Below are positions 16,237 through 24,498 of a stretch of DNA of 64,000 nt, piece after piece. Every line of letters starts with the position of its first letter. Position 1 is the stretch's first letter. This stretch comes from Geobacter sp. OR-1. GTDB taxonomy: Bacteria; Desulfobacterota; Desulfuromonadia; Geobacterales; DSM-12255. The position numbers were made by a program, and so were the translations under genes. The DNA is taken from assembly GCF_000813145.1 (NCBI RefSeq), contig NZ_BAZF01000023.1, positions 1 through 64,000 on the forward strand, given 5' to 3'. The notes beneath the pieces were generated by a model, which had not been told where the DNA came from, ran no database searches, and saw only the letters and a program-made list of their open reading frames with translations.

Positions 16237-16896
16237 ATGGGCATTCGAAGGTTGTGGCGAGAATTTATCGGGTCACTGGGTTTAGGGGTGGATGAGGATG
16301 ATGCAACTGGCTGCTATTCGTCGAATGATGATGGCGGGTTGTGTAACGATACATGCTCATCTCTGTCGAATGAAACGGTCGTTAACCCTGCGACTGGCTT
16401 ACTAATGATAGGCGGCATGGCAGGTGTCGATGTCGCCGGCAATCCGTACGGCGTTGATCTGCATCATGATGATCAATTGTCATACTCATCAGAGCATGAC
16501 ACGTTGTTCAATCCTGCAACGGGTCTTGAGATGGTTAACGGCGATATAGGCGGGTTTGACATCGGAGGAAGCACCTTCGGCCATAACATCCATGAGGAGC
16601 AGTGGCCCGCTTGGAATACCTCGGATGATTCCTGGGCAACTTCGCCCTGTTCCGACGACAGTTGGTCCTCTTCTCACACGGACGATTATTGGGGAGCTAC
16701 CGCGTCAGCAGATGATTCCTGGTCAAACAACGACAACAGTTCCAGTTCATGGGCTGACGATACGTGGTCATCATGCTCGTCGCACGAAGATTCATGGTGT
16801 TCCTCAAGTGACAACTCTTGGTCCTCAACATCGGATGATTGGTATTCCTCAAGTTCTGGCGATGACACGTGGTCGCACTCGTCAGAAGATTGGTGA
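16237..16896 (+). CDS. Ser/Asp/Trp-rich low-complexity protein with NPATGL repeats
   Basis: 219 residues from ATG 16237 (AAGGAGG 6-7 nt upstream). Two related ~30-residue units start at VNPATGLLMIGGMAGVDVAG and FNPATGLEMVNGDIGGFDIG. The NPATGL...GVDVAGNPYG motif occurs in scattered short hypothetical proteins. The last ~100 residues are an irregular array built on D-D-S-W / S-S-S-W, giving roughly one Trp every 8-10 residues in a strongly acidic background. No signal peptide is evident. The composition suggests an intrinsically disordered tail, perhaps for multivalent binding or scaffolding. Function unknown. Confidence 0.6.
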   Translation: MGIRRLWREFIGSLGLGVDEDDATGCYSSNDDGGLCNDTCSSLSNETVVNPATGLLMIGGMAGVDVAGNPYGVDLHHDDQLSYSSEHDTLFNPATGLEMVNGDIGGFDIGGSTFGHNIHEEQWPAWNTSDDSWATSPCSDDSWSSSHTDDYWGATASADDSWSNNDNSSSSWADDTWSSCSSHEDSWCSSSDNSWSSTSDDWYSSSSGDDTWSHSSEDW

Positions 16897-16955
16897 TGTC
16901 TGGTTCCTCGCCGGTTGGTACCAGTGTGTCATGGTGCCAACCGGTCAAATCGCAG

Positions 16956-17088
16956 GTATTGAAAATTTCCCAATGTCTATCGATAATTTCCCGATAGGCA
17001 TTGATAATTTCCCGATAGGCATTGATAATTTCCCACCAAGTATCGATTTTTTCCCAAAAGCCATTGATTTTTTCCCAATAAGCATGCC
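16956..17088 (+). repeat. tandem 21-bp repeats encoding a possible heptad I-D-N-F-P
   Basis: Six degenerate 21-bp units based on ATTGATAATTTCCC follow the Ser/Trp-rich gene. In the frame starting at ATG 16931 they encode ENFPMSI, DNFPIGI, DNFPIGI, DNFPPSI, DFFPKAI, DFFPISM within a 65-residue ORF to 17128. There is no good ribosome site, so translation is doubtful. A unit length that is a multiple of three suggests the array once lay in a coding frame. Confidence 0.6.
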
Positions 17089-17595
17089 TAACGGTCCGAT
17101 ATTATTAGCTATTTCCACTCCTAAATAGTTTAAAGGTGTTAAAAGGTTTAAAGGTTTAAAAAAAACAACTACTACACCGTGGGGGTTTTTCTTTTAAAGT
17201 CGATGGGAAGATTTGGTCAGATCTTCGAACTATCACACTTCACGGTAAAGTTATCCTCACTGAACATTACCTCGATCCGCATCCCCTTAGACTGAATCAA
17301 ACATCCTACGACAATCAGCAGTAATTATGCTGTGTTAGCGCAGTCCGGCTGCGATGATGGTGGTCATTTGCTATTTAAAACCTTATATGATAGCGTAACT
17401 AATAACAGTAACACAAGTTATTAATTGCTAGGTTGCAGCAAAAAAAGTGTTTTCTGGAGCCATCGTGCTTTAATGACTGTATTAGCAAAGTTAGGTGACA
17501 GGTGGTGTCGATGTTGAAAGTTTTTCGTTTACGATTTCCAACCTGGCTAACATCATATGAGAGTGAGGTCCGGAAAATGGAGAGGAGGCAGGGTC

Positions 17596-17790
17596 ATGAA
17601 AATAATTGGGAATGCAGGTAACTGCGATGTTTTTGTCGATGGAGAAGTTTTGCACCCAGACCACTCGCTTGCACTGCGCATCCATTCGCCCGCCGGTTTC
17701 AACTGGGGCTATAACGGCAGCGGTTCCGCGAGCGTGCCGCACAAGCAGAAGGGCGTGCCGCGACTCTTGCTGAAGAGGTTGTGTCGTTAA
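17596..17790 (+). pseudogene. DUF6166-like protein, truncated by frame change
   Basis: 64 residues with a strong GAGGAGG. The first ~42 (VFVDGEVLHPD, IHSPAGFNWGYNGSGSA) match the start of DUF6166-type small proteins, where GFxWGYxGSGPAQLALALL is expected. After GSGSA the frame becomes Lys/Arg-rich nonsense. In another frame the DNA reads RERAAQAEGRAATLAEEV then SLRELLTK, a plausible helical tail running to TGA near 17832. I infer a recombined or frameshifted gene. Function unknown. Confidence 0.5.
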
Positions 17791-17830
17791 GAGAGTTGCT
17801 CACCAAATCCACAAAAAAAAGGGGAAGAGA

Positions 17831-17980
17831 ATGATAAGCGTTAGATTTTCTGGACCAGTGGCTGCAATTACGACACTTCGTGATGCGATGAGGCCGATCG
17901 GTGCGAAAAGGGTTTCCTACAAGGCCAATTATGACGGATTGACAGCGCGTCTGTATGTGTCATTCGATGCCGAGGCATAG
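17831..17980 (+). CDS. small hypothetical protein (49 aa)
   Basis: ATG 17831 follows GGGGAAGAG. The product includes ISVRFSGPVAAITTLRDAM and ends LYVSFDAEA. Composition is normal for a folded small protein, but no family is recognised. It may be the N-terminal part of a longer gene, because another coding-like frame starts exactly at its stop. Confidence 0.4.
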   Translation: MISVRFSGPVAAITTLRDAMRPIGAKRVSYKANYDGLTARLYVSFDAEA

Positions 17981-18147
17981 CGTGCAATGCTGATAAGGTT
18001 CAGTGGTGGGGCCAACACTTCACAGGGAGCATCGTCGGGAGCGGGGGCGATTGGAACACTACCGGCACAACCTTCTGGGAAGCCCATAAGTGTCTCCTGG
18101 CAGCGTTAGGGTTGAATAACTTCGGTAACTGGGCGGCCAAATTCTAG
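17980..18147 (+). pseudogene. orphan coding-like fragment without a start
   Basis: The frame 17980-18147 reads VQWWGQHFTGSIVGSGGDWN, TFWEAHKCLLAALGLNNFGN and ends WAAKF. It has balanced composition and no start codon. It directly follows the 49-residue ORF with a one-base offset, suggesting a single gene broken by a frameshift. Family unknown. Confidence 0.35.
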
Positions 18148-18233
18148 GACGCTACCATCACTCCGCATAATTAGGACTGTTCGCGTCAGGCCTCTGGTAG
18201 TGACCAGAGTAAAAAACTTACGGAGGAGATTTT

Positions 18234-18566
18234 ATGCAGGTCTTAATAAAAGCAGATGACGAGAGTTTCTACAAACAGTGGAAGTTTGTTCTTGAACAAG
18301 CCGCCTACAGGATGAGGGTATCCGGCATGACGTTCAAGCAAGCCATGCTTGCGCACGAGTATCCTCATGGTATTTCCGATAAGGCAAGAGATCGTACCCA
18401 TGCATATAGAATCCTCGATAGTGAGAACGGTATCATCTGGGCCGACGACGGTTTCGATGGGGTGACAATGAAACTCTACTGGCGGGTCGAAGCATCGGAC
18501 GGTGTTTACTTCTGTGATAGCTGCAGGGCGCTTTGCCCGGACGGTACGATCATTTACTTTCCGTAG
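18234..18566 (+). CDS. hypothetical protein
   Basis: 110 residues with a strong GGAGGAG ribosome site. It has an N-terminal helical part (YKQWKFVLEQAAYRMRVSG), a mid HGISDKARDRTHAYRILDS and a C-terminal beta-rich end with a CDSC pair (YFCDSCRALCPDG). The three nearby cysteines could bind metal or be structural. No family recognised. It is the last gene before the right inverted repeat and is followed by a hairpin terminator. Confidence 0.55.
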   Translation: MQVLIKADDESFYKQWKFVLEQAAYRMRVSGMTFKQAMLAHEYPHGISDKARDRTHAYRILDSENGIIWADDGFDGVTMKLYWRVEASDGVYFCDSCRALCPDGTIIYFP

Positions 18567-18577
18567 CGGTTAATGTG

Positions 18578-18605
18578 AAGTGTCGCTGTCTGCAGCGCGA
18601 CACTT
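18578..18605 (+). terminator. hairpin terminator overlapping the right inverted repeat
   Basis: AAGTGTCGC (18578-18586) pairs perfectly with GCGACACTT (18597-18605) around a 10-nt loop, just after the gene ending at 18566. The right arm is also the first part of the long inverted repeat. Confidence 0.6.
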
Positions 18606-18662
18606 TCATACCACACAAGGTTGAACCTAACCAATCCCAACTTCTATATGGAAGTTGGGATT
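18597..18662 (-). repeat. long inverted repeat, right copy
   Basis: This 66-nt reverse-oriented copy matches 15364-15428 at 63 of 66 positions. Here the internal hairpin is perfect: AATCCCAACTTC pairs with GAAGTTGGGATT around TATATG. Both arms are intergenic. Confidence 0.85.
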
Positions 18663-18713
18663 ACATGGCAGTTGATACCTTCATTCTGGGATTCGCCAAG
18701 GCTAATTACACCC

Positions 18714-18986
18714 TCAAATATAAATTTTACCGTCTTCTGAGTGAAAAAGTTCAGAGATAAATTTTTTCATTATCAGTTTTTCCTTATCACATTCAATGAT
18801 TTCTTGCATGGATATCTCATCGATAAGAGATCCGAATCCCTCGTTTCTCACAGATTCGGCAATAGGTGTTTCATTCACAATGAGTGTAAATTGTATTTTG
18901 CCTTCTGCGTTAATCTCTTCATTGAAATAGTAATCACCTTTTCGCAAGGCACTTAGAATCGCAAAGCGTGGTACGGAAATTATCAT
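18714..18986 (-). CDS. hypothetical protein
   Basis: 90 residues, AT-rich codons, with GGGGGAGG upstream of ATG 18986. It contains VPRFAILSALRKGDYYFNEEI and IQFTLIVNETPIAESV and has an acidic helical C-terminus. No signal peptide or membrane segment, no family recognised. The ~295 bases to its right (18987-19282) hold no gene that I can support. Confidence 0.5.
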   Translation of the reverse strand: MIISVPRFAILSALRKGDYYFNEEINAEGKIQFTLIVNETPIAESVRNEGFGSLIDEISMQEIIECDKEKLIMKKFISELFHSEDGKIYI

Positions 18987-19282
18987 TCGTCGGGTTCCTC
19001 CCCCTGAAAGAAGTCGATTTTTGTTACACTATAATCATTATCAACTAGTGTGCCCAAGCCATAACTCATATTCTTTCAGACTTTTACCTATTTCCATCCT
19101 TCTTTTCATCGGTGTACAAAAATTAGGTTCTGATTTGCAAATTGATGTCCAGGTGGTTTCACGCATCACCTGGATTGTTTCGAAATACTATCGAATGTAT
19201 GGCTATTTGATGTCACCTGGAGTTTGCTCTAGCTATACGAAAATTATTAAGCAACTAGTGCGCCACGGTTGCCATTTACTGG

Positions 19283-19615
19283 TCAAACGCCGAACCTTTC
19301 CTGCAGGCAAGCGACGATCAGATCATTCATCGATATTTCGTTGTCTATGGACCTAAATTTGATCGCCCTGCGCAACTCGGCCGGCATTTCAAGAAGGAAC
19401 TTAACGATCGGCTTATGCTCGCGCGATGTAGAAGAAGCATAAGAGGTGAACCGTTCATCAGCATTAAGTATCGTATCAACCAACTTCGTCGCTTTTGATT
19501 CATTGTTGTGTGCCGACACCTGGGAGACTTGTGGCGGCTCTGAGTGTTGCATCCCATTCTGATGGATAAATGCATAGATCTCTGCATCGTCAACATGCGG
19601 CCTGTCTGATTTCAT
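19283..19615 (-). CDS. small RHH-like partner of ParA (ParB-like/antitoxin-like)
   Basis: 110 residues from ATG 19615, whose first bases overlap the ParA stop (ATGA), so translation is coupled. The N-terminal ~60 residues are hydrophilic and probably disordered. The end (FLLEMPAELRRAIKFRSID, then NEISMNDLIVACLQERFGV) has the strand-helix-helix look of RHH centromere-binding proteins. With ParA immediately upstream it is probably the DNA-binding half of a type Ib-like partition pair. It is not a full-length ParB with a VirB-like domain. Confidence 0.65.
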   Translation of the reverse strand: MKSDRPHVDDAEIYAFIHQNGMQHSEPPQVSQVSAHNNESKATKLVDTILNADERFTSYASSTSREHKPIVKFLLEMPAELRRAIKFRSIDNEISMNDLIVACLQERFGV

Positions 19616-20289
19616 GCGCTCACCTCCGCAACCATTGTCTGGTGAATGTTTTTCAATTCGTTCCATAAGGCTATCATTTCGGTAGCAGCCTTGCTCTTAG
19701 GATCTGTTTCAACAACACCTTGACCATGTTCGATTGCCACTTTATGGGCCACACGATCATGGAGACGCGATTGAAGGAGCGGCATATCCAGTTCTCCGAT
19801 CGCATCAAGAGCACTCTGGACGGTTTTCGTTCCTCGGCAGATTTGGTTGAGAAGAATTCTACCCTCAATCGCCGTAATTGATCGGGCCGCGTTAACGATG
19901 TCGATCGTGTCACCTAGTCCCCAAATGTCGATCTGGCTCGGTTTTGCAGGAACAACCACAATGCCCCCCTCTGGGCGAACGATATTTTTGCCACAAGCAA
20001 GGATGGCGCTTCGCATAATGCCTGTATCGCCGCCTCCACAATCAATAATCGTAACGTCGTAAGGTTGGGACAGCGTTGTAAGCGCTTCATGGAGCCTTGG
20101 GGATGGCAGGGCGATCGTGACAGGCTTTTCGCATGATCGGAGCCGGTCCCAATATAAAGCGCTCTGCTGGGCATCGGCGTCCACCAAGAGGACAGACTTG
20201 TTATCAATTACTGCTGCACACACTGCCAATCCTATCCCAATGCTTGTTTTCCCAACACCCCCCTTTCGCGTGGCAACTGAAATTAACAT
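19612..20289 (-). CDS. parA: ParA-family partition ATPase
   Basis: 225 residues from ATG 20289 (the third of three nearby ATGs, spaced best from GGAGGT). It has the deviant Walker A KGGVGKTS with the signature lysine, LLVDADAQQSALYW (switch/Walker A'), VTIIDCGGGDTG (Walker B) and VVVPAKPSQIDIWGL. The short length without an N-terminal HTH is typical of small plasmid and integrative-element ParA proteins. It forms an operon with the RHH-like gene through an ATGA overlap. Its presence in the chromosome suggests a plasmid-derived or excision-capable element here. Confidence 0.85.
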   Translation of the reverse strand: MLISVATRKGGVGKTSIGIGLAVCAAVIDNKSVLLVDADAQQSALYWDRLRSCEKPVTIALPSPRLHEALTTLSQPYDVTIIDCGGGDTGIMRSAILACGKNIVRPEGGIVVVPAKPSQIDIWGLGDTIDIVNAARSITAIEGRILLNQICRGTKTVQSALDAIGELDMPLLQSRLHDRVAHKVAIEHGQGVVETDPKSKAATEMIALWNELKNIHQTMVAEVSA

Positions 20290-20509
20290 TATCGCCATAA
20301 CCTCCATTGCATATCTAAGTTTACCAATCCCACTATTACAACTTATGCAAGATTTATTACTATTCCAGGAAATGCAGGGAGTGTTCCATAGCATGTAATG
20401 CAAGGATTGATCGGAATTGCGCCAAGAGGACTACGATGAAGTGTGACCACAAACGTGTGATTGATTATGTGGGATAATAGTGTGCTTTACTTGTAATTAT
20501 TGTACTGAA

Positions 20510-20710
20510 TCAGTGTTCGGCGTAATAAAGACGTCCCGACTTGAACATTTCAACAGTGCATACAGCGCTGGTGATGAATACTTCTCCGTGACTAACAACA
20601 ATTGCCGGATATTCTTCTTTTTTAGCGGCAAAGATCCCACGAAAATAAATCACATCAAATCCGCATTTTTTTGCATCACGTACGAATTGATCCTGGTTGC
20701 TGGTTTGCAT
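20510..20710 (-). CDS. small hypothetical protein
   Basis: 66 residues from ATG 20710. QDQFVRDAKKCGFDVIYFRGI, YPAIVVSHGEVF and TSAVCTVEMFKSGRLYY read like a compact alpha/beta domain. The ribosome site is weak (GGGGTGA). It lies upstream of and in the same direction as parA, with 220 nt between. No family recognised. Confidence 0.4.
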   Translation of the reverse strand: MQTSNQDQFVRDAKKCGFDVIYFRGIFAAKKEEYPAIVVSHGEVFITSAVCTVEMFKSGRLYYAEH

Positions 20711-20734
20711 AGTCACCCCGTAATCATAGTGCAT

Positions 20735-21037
20735 ATGCCATTACCAGCATCGCTTATACAGTCAAGATATATTTTTCACTCAATGTTCGGAAAGGCATCA
20801 TCAAGTAGTGGGCATACTCTAGCCAAAAGTGACTTGAATATCTTGTTAACTGATTGACATAAGAAACAATGTTTCTTAATAACTGGCAATGTGTAACTTT
20901 CAAAATCAATATGGAAGGGGGATTGGCAAATTTCCTCCTTGATCATTTTCTCCATAATAATTGCAAAAAAATGTTGTCAATTTGTCAGTTGCCTATACAT
21001 ATTTAAACAGTGAAGACCATACGGATAGGAGGTCGAA
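20735..21037. other. AT-rich intergenic stretch
   Basis: About 300 bases between diverging genes. No RNA or protein gene seen. ATAGGAGG at 21026-21033 is the ribosome site of the rightward gene. Confidence 0.4.
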
Positions 21038-21727
21038 ATGCCAATTTTTACTAAAATCTGTCAAGATTTACTCCCTGCAAACAATTCTTTCCCCGGCAAA
21101 TATCGAGAGGCTGATGGAACACTCATGCATGGGGTGTATCTTCGTGAATACAAAAAAACATTCCATAGACTGCTTATTCGTAATGGGCATTTTATGCGCA
21201 AGTATAGATACCCTAAAATTGATGCAAAGTTTCAGTCAACTATGGTGAATGACCACAACCTTTATCTTTGCGGAGGTTGGATGCTCAAAGGGTTAGATTA
21301 CAAGTGCATCACCAGGGTGATTGAGGGAGTGAAGCCTATGGGCGCCTTTTGCTCATACAATGAATCTGAAATAGAGCCATTACTTGAAATGTGTTTTAAA
21401 TCTGGGCTGCCGTACAGATCAACAATCATAAAGATTGATGATCGCATAAATTACGATATCGTGATAACGGCCAAAGGTACATTCGGAGAAGTTTTTGACC
21501 TTACTTCTCTGCAACTAGACTATATGAGTTATGTCAATGCTTCTTCATGTCCCGATAAAGAAAGAGAATGCTTAGCAATTACGGCGCTGATTTCATCACT
21601 ACACAACAAAAACATATCTGACTACTTGGAGTATGATTATGCCAATCCCAAAGGGTATCTCGATTATATCCTAGTAGGGTTGATGCTGGGGTATCCTATT
21701 GAAACTACTGTGTCGTTAATCTATTAG
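21038..21727 (+). CDS. hypothetical protein
   Basis: 229 residues with an excellent AGGAGG ribosome site. It has no signal peptide or obvious membrane helix and is low-GC. Notable stretches are HGVYLREYKKTFHRLLIRNGH, LYLCGGWMLKGLDYKCITRV, and SCPDKERECLAITALISSLH. The last ~25 residues (YILVGLMLGYPIETTVSLIY) are hydrophobic. Not recognised; it lies in the left tRNA-Gly island just before its integrase, the usual site for element-specific cargo. Confidence 0.55.
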   Translation: MPIFTKICQDLLPANNSFPGKYREADGTLMHGVYLREYKKTFHRLLIRNGHFMRKYRYPKIDAKFQSTMVNDHNLYLCGGWMLKGLDYKCITRVIEGVKPMGAFCSYNESEIEPLLEMCFKSGLPYRSTIIKIDDRINYDIVITAKGTFGEVFDLTSLQLDYMSYVNASSCPDKERECLAITALISSLHNKNISDYLEYDYANPKGYLDYILVGLMLGYPIETTVSLIY

Positions 21728-21769
21728 CCTGAACTTATAGACTTCAAAATAGTTGAAGACTCGTTCGTC

Positions 21770-21859
21770 ATGACAAGACAATATCCAAATGGCCAGATTG
21801 ATTTCAGGCAAGCAATGGCATATGCTCATTACGCGATAGCCACGCAGAAAGGAGGTTAA
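21770..21859 (+). CDS. possible 29-residue peptide before the integrase
   Basis: ATG 21770 to TAA 21859 encodes a peptide with FRQAMAYAHYAIATQKGG. It ends within the GGAGG ribosome site of the integrase, so it could couple translation. There is no strong ribosome site of its own and no family match; it may be chance. Confidence 0.25.
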   Translation: MTRQYPNGQIDFRQAMAYAHYAIATQKGG

Positions 21860-21876
21860 TAGAAAGGGCAATAACG

Positions 21877-23337
21877 ATGAAACGGGAACCACTAGCAAGA
21901 GCCACTCGGTTTGGTAGTATTTTCAGGCTCAAAAACTCCAGCAAGTTGCAGATAACATTCAGTTACCTTGGAGAGCGTGTGCGACTCAGCACAGGATATG
22001 AGGACAACATTACAAACAGAGAATTACTGACAGTACTCCTCGGCCGAATCAGAGAAGAAGTCCAACAAGGGATATTCAGTTTTGTCAGAACATTCCCTAA
22101 AGCGCCAGAGCCACTGAAACGACGATTCAGTCTGTTGGAAGGACGTGAGTACAACCCTGAACCTCACCAGGTCACGTTCGGAGATTATCTCAACCGATGG
22201 AAGAAGATTGAACTGGTAACGTACACGGACCAACTGAAAGAGGACTATGAAAACATAATCAACAGCAGGCTGAGTCCATATTTCAGATCCATCGCGTTTG
22301 ATCATATCACCGCTACCTGTATCAAGGATTTCATCGAGGATCTTCGCCATCGCGAAGGGGAGAAAAAGGGGCAGTATCTATCTATCAAGCGGATCAAAAA
22401 CGTTATGACGGTGTTCCGCGCGATTTTTGAAGATGCCTGCGATCGGTATCAATGGAAAGACCTTCGATACCCTGTTGAGTCGATCAAGAAAAAAATCGAT
22501 GCTGTGAGACGAAAAACTGATGAAGATCCCGCTGAAGAAAGTCTGGCACGTAGTGTTTTGCTTTTTTCTGAGTGGATGCGGCTTACGGAAAAGATCGATA
22601 CCTATTATCAGCCACTTTTCAACGTTATGGCCATGACAGGGATGATTTTTTCCGAAATGAAAGGTCTCAAGCGAGACAGCATTAAACTTGGACACATTGA
22701 AGTGAAATCAGTGATTGTCCGCGGCAGGGAAAAACTAAAACCGAAAACCAAGTACCGAGTCAGAAAAATACCGCTGACCGCAAGACTTCGGTCGGAGTTG
22801 AAAACGGCAATGTCTCAGGGCAGCGGGGAGTATGTTTTCGATATGAGGTGCGGAAGTATGCTGAACTACACGACACTGCTGAATCTCTGGAAGAAGGCAA
22901 CGCGTGAGGCCGGTATCGCGTACAGGGTGCCATATGTCATGCGGCACAACTTCGCAGAATGGGCACTGCTGATTGGAGTGGCGCCGTCCCGCCTGCAGGC
23001 GATGATGGGGCACGGATCACGGAAAATGATCAACGAGGTGTACGGCAATTATCGAGATGGGTTGATATCGGAGAGATCAAGAATTCTGGAGTATTTCGGT
23101 GCAGATTTTCTAGATGCTCAGGAGGCAGGATCAATTTCTGAGAGATTGCCGCAAGTGTTGTCACTGCCATCAGTAACTATTCATCGAAATTCGGCGTTTA
23201 TTGCGGAGAGGCAGAAGATGGTTGTCGGATTGCCGGCGTTTCTAACACAAAAAGCCCAGAACGTATCCACTCCTCTTGGACAAAGTGATGGACAAAGTTT
23301 CGGGCTTTTCGCAGACAACTATTTGAAAACATTGTAG
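21877..23337 (+). CDS. tyrosine recombinase/integrase of left tRNA-Gly island
   Basis: 486 residues: an N-terminal arm-binding region, a SAM-like core-binding domain (VTFGDYLNRWKKIELV onward) and a C-terminal catalytic domain. Box II is YVMRHNFAEW (Arg II), followed by MMGHGSRKMINEVYGNY (His and nucleophilic Tyr). A beta-hairpin lysine is present (KPKTKYRVRKIPL). The box I segment reads TGMIFSEMKGL where TGxR is expected, so Arg I is missing or displaced. A non-conserved tail of ~90 residues follows the tyrosine. It ends 7 nt before the 23-bp tRNA-Gly att copy, so it integrates that island. Paralogous to 29726-31027. Confidence 0.9.
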   Translation: MKREPLARATRFGSIFRLKNSSKLQITFSYLGERVRLSTGYEDNITNRELLTVLLGRIREEVQQGIFSFVRTFPKAPEPLKRRFSLLEGREYNPEPHQVTFGDYLNRWKKIELVTYTDQLKEDYENIINSRLSPYFRSIAFDHITATCIKDFIEDLRHREGEKKGQYLSIKRIKNVMTVFRAIFEDACDRYQWKDLRYPVESIKKKIDAVRRKTDEDPAEESLARSVLLFSEWMRLTEKIDTYYQPLFNVMAMTGMIFSEMKGLKRDSIKLGHIEVKSVIVRGREKLKPKTKYRVRKIPLTARLRSELKTAMSQGSGEYVFDMRCGSMLNYTTLLNLWKKATREAGIAYRVPYVMRHNFAEWALLIGVAPSRLQAMMGHGSRKMINEVYGNYRDGLISERSRILEYFGADFLDAQEAGSISERLPQVLSLPSVTIHRNSAFIAERQKMVVGLPAFLTQKAQNVSTPLGQSDGQSFGLFADNYLKTL

Positions 23338-23343
23338 AAAAAT

Positions 23344-23366
23344 TGGAGCGGGAAACGGGATTCGAA
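23344..23366. repeat. att site: 23-bp copy of the tRNA-Gly 3' end
   Basis: TGGAGCGGGAAACGGGAT and the following TCGAA are identical to 31100-31122, the CCA-bearing 3' end of tRNA-Gly(GCC). Identity stops at both edges (T/C before, A/C after). It follows the first integrase, which makes it the junction between two tandem islands. Confidence 0.9.
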
Positions 23367-23561
23367 AACTCATCCTTATCCGCTCTGTAAGCTAGCAAAC
23401 AGCATAAAAACATAATAATTTCAACATGTCAACCGGTTTTCTGATTGGTCTTGAGTCCATTTGAGTCCATCAGATTCCAGCTTAAATCAGATCAAATTGC
23501 GAAAGCTTTGCGAAAGTAGTTACGATACAATTCTCAGCCCGTTTCCCTTCTCTCCTGGCAA

Positions 23562-24005
23562 CTAGCACTCTGATTCTACAGGTGGGACTCCCGGGTGAAG
23601 TGACTTATAGAACTCTACGAAATTCATTCTTGGTAAATGCAACGGGGGGAATCCTGCCCTTCTTACTAGGTCCGCTACGGTTTCACGCATATATGGGTAA
23701 ATTATAGCGGCACAGTTGATTTCTGCTACTTGAGCTACAGCAGCCATATTAGTGATTTTATTAGAGAACGAAAAATGACTTATGCATTCAATAAGCAATT
23801 TAAAGGGAGTTTCCTCGCCATCAAGCTCCACTTTCATAAATAAACGTAAGGTATTAATTTCTTCCGAGTATTCATGTCGTAAAGATAACTTAGCCCCAAC
23901 TTCCTTGTTTTCCGTAAGCTCTGAAATCTTTTTCAGATCAAGGTCAAAATGGGTTGAAATTATTCTAAAGTCTTCAAATGTAAATTCGTGTGCTTCATTT
24001 GCCAT
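23562..24005 (-). CDS. SecB-like chaperone of a toxin-antitoxin-chaperone operon
   Basis: 147 residues from ATG 24005, overlapping the antitoxin stop by 11 nt. SecB-fold features: LRLFMKVELDGEETPFKLLI, a strand FSFSNKI, AAVAQVAEINCAAIIYPYMR, ETVADLVRRAGFPPLHLPRMNF and the tail VEFYKSLHPG. The IYPYxRE...LxxRAGFPPLxLPxMNF pattern is diagnostic of SecB. In TAC systems a dedicated SecB-like chaperone binds a C-terminal extension of the antitoxin and protects it, so loss of the chaperone frees the toxin. Its place as third gene after mqsR-mqsA indicates this role rather than general protein export. Confidence 0.85.
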   Translation of the reverse strand: MANEAHEFTFEDFRIISTHFDLDLKKISELTENKEVGAKLSLRHEYSEEINTLRLFMKVELDGEETPFKLLIECISHFSFSNKITNMAAVAQVAEINCAAIIYPYMRETVADLVRRAGFPPLHLPRMNFVEFYKSLHPGVPPVESEC

Positions 24006-24498
24006 AGTTGACCACCATACTCCCATGCATAACAGCACCAAACTTTGCCTTGAAGGGAATGGTTGTTTCTACTTGAGGATTGTTTTTGTTTTCGATAACC
24101 TTCAATAGCCTTGGTTCGACATCTAGGACTCTTAACAGATTATCCATGGCTTCACTTTGTATAACTTCGCAGTTTTCATAACGAGCAAAACTTTTTGCTC
24201 CCCCCCCAAGCAACTCAGAAGCAGCATTTTGATTAAGCCCTAGTCTGAGTCGTATCTCTTTGATTTCTAAGGACGTTAATAACCCATCCACTTTGCGATA
24301 AAAGTCCCTGAGACGTCGGCCAGTAGCTTTACTATCTTTGCTTGCCACTAGAGATTCTTCACATGTGGGGCAATCCCATACCGTGTAATTCGGCACATCA
24401 AGAAACTGACCTTTATACTCGAATGTTTCGGTAACTTGCTTGCTTACGAGAACACCAGATCCACAAACTGGACACAGATCGCCTTGATTGTAATTCAT
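23995..24498 (-). CDS. mqsA: MqsA-type antitoxin with C-terminal chaperone-addiction extension
   Basis: 167 residues. The N-terminal zinc domain has CPVCGSG and CPTCEES pairs; the middle and C-terminal HTH carries GLNQNAASELLGGGAKSFARYE. E. coli MqsA is about 131 residues and ends just after the HTH. Here ~30 extra residues follow (NPQVETTIPFKAKFGAVMHG to the end). This length and position match the chaperone-addiction tails of TAC antitoxins. ATG 24498 overlaps the toxin stop (ATGA). The protein should neutralise MqsR and repress the operon at the palindrome 24840-24862. Confidence 0.9.
   Translation of the reverse strand: MNYNQGDLCPVCGSGVLVSKQVTETFEYKGQFLDVPNYTVWDCPTCEESLVASKDSKATGRRLRDFYRKVDGLLTSLEIKEIRLRLGLNQNAASELLGGGAKSFARYENCEVIQSEAMDNLLRVLDVEPRLLKVIENKNNPQVETTIPFKAKFGAVMHGSMVVNYGK

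Noticed and set aside
16956..17088. Possible CRISPR array
   Set aside because: Units are contiguous 21-bp tandem repeats with no unique spacers and no cas genes nearby.
23562..24005. Housekeeping SecB
   Set aside because: It lies third in a toxin-antitoxin operon within an integrase island and overlaps the antitoxin gene; the export chaperone would be elsewhere.
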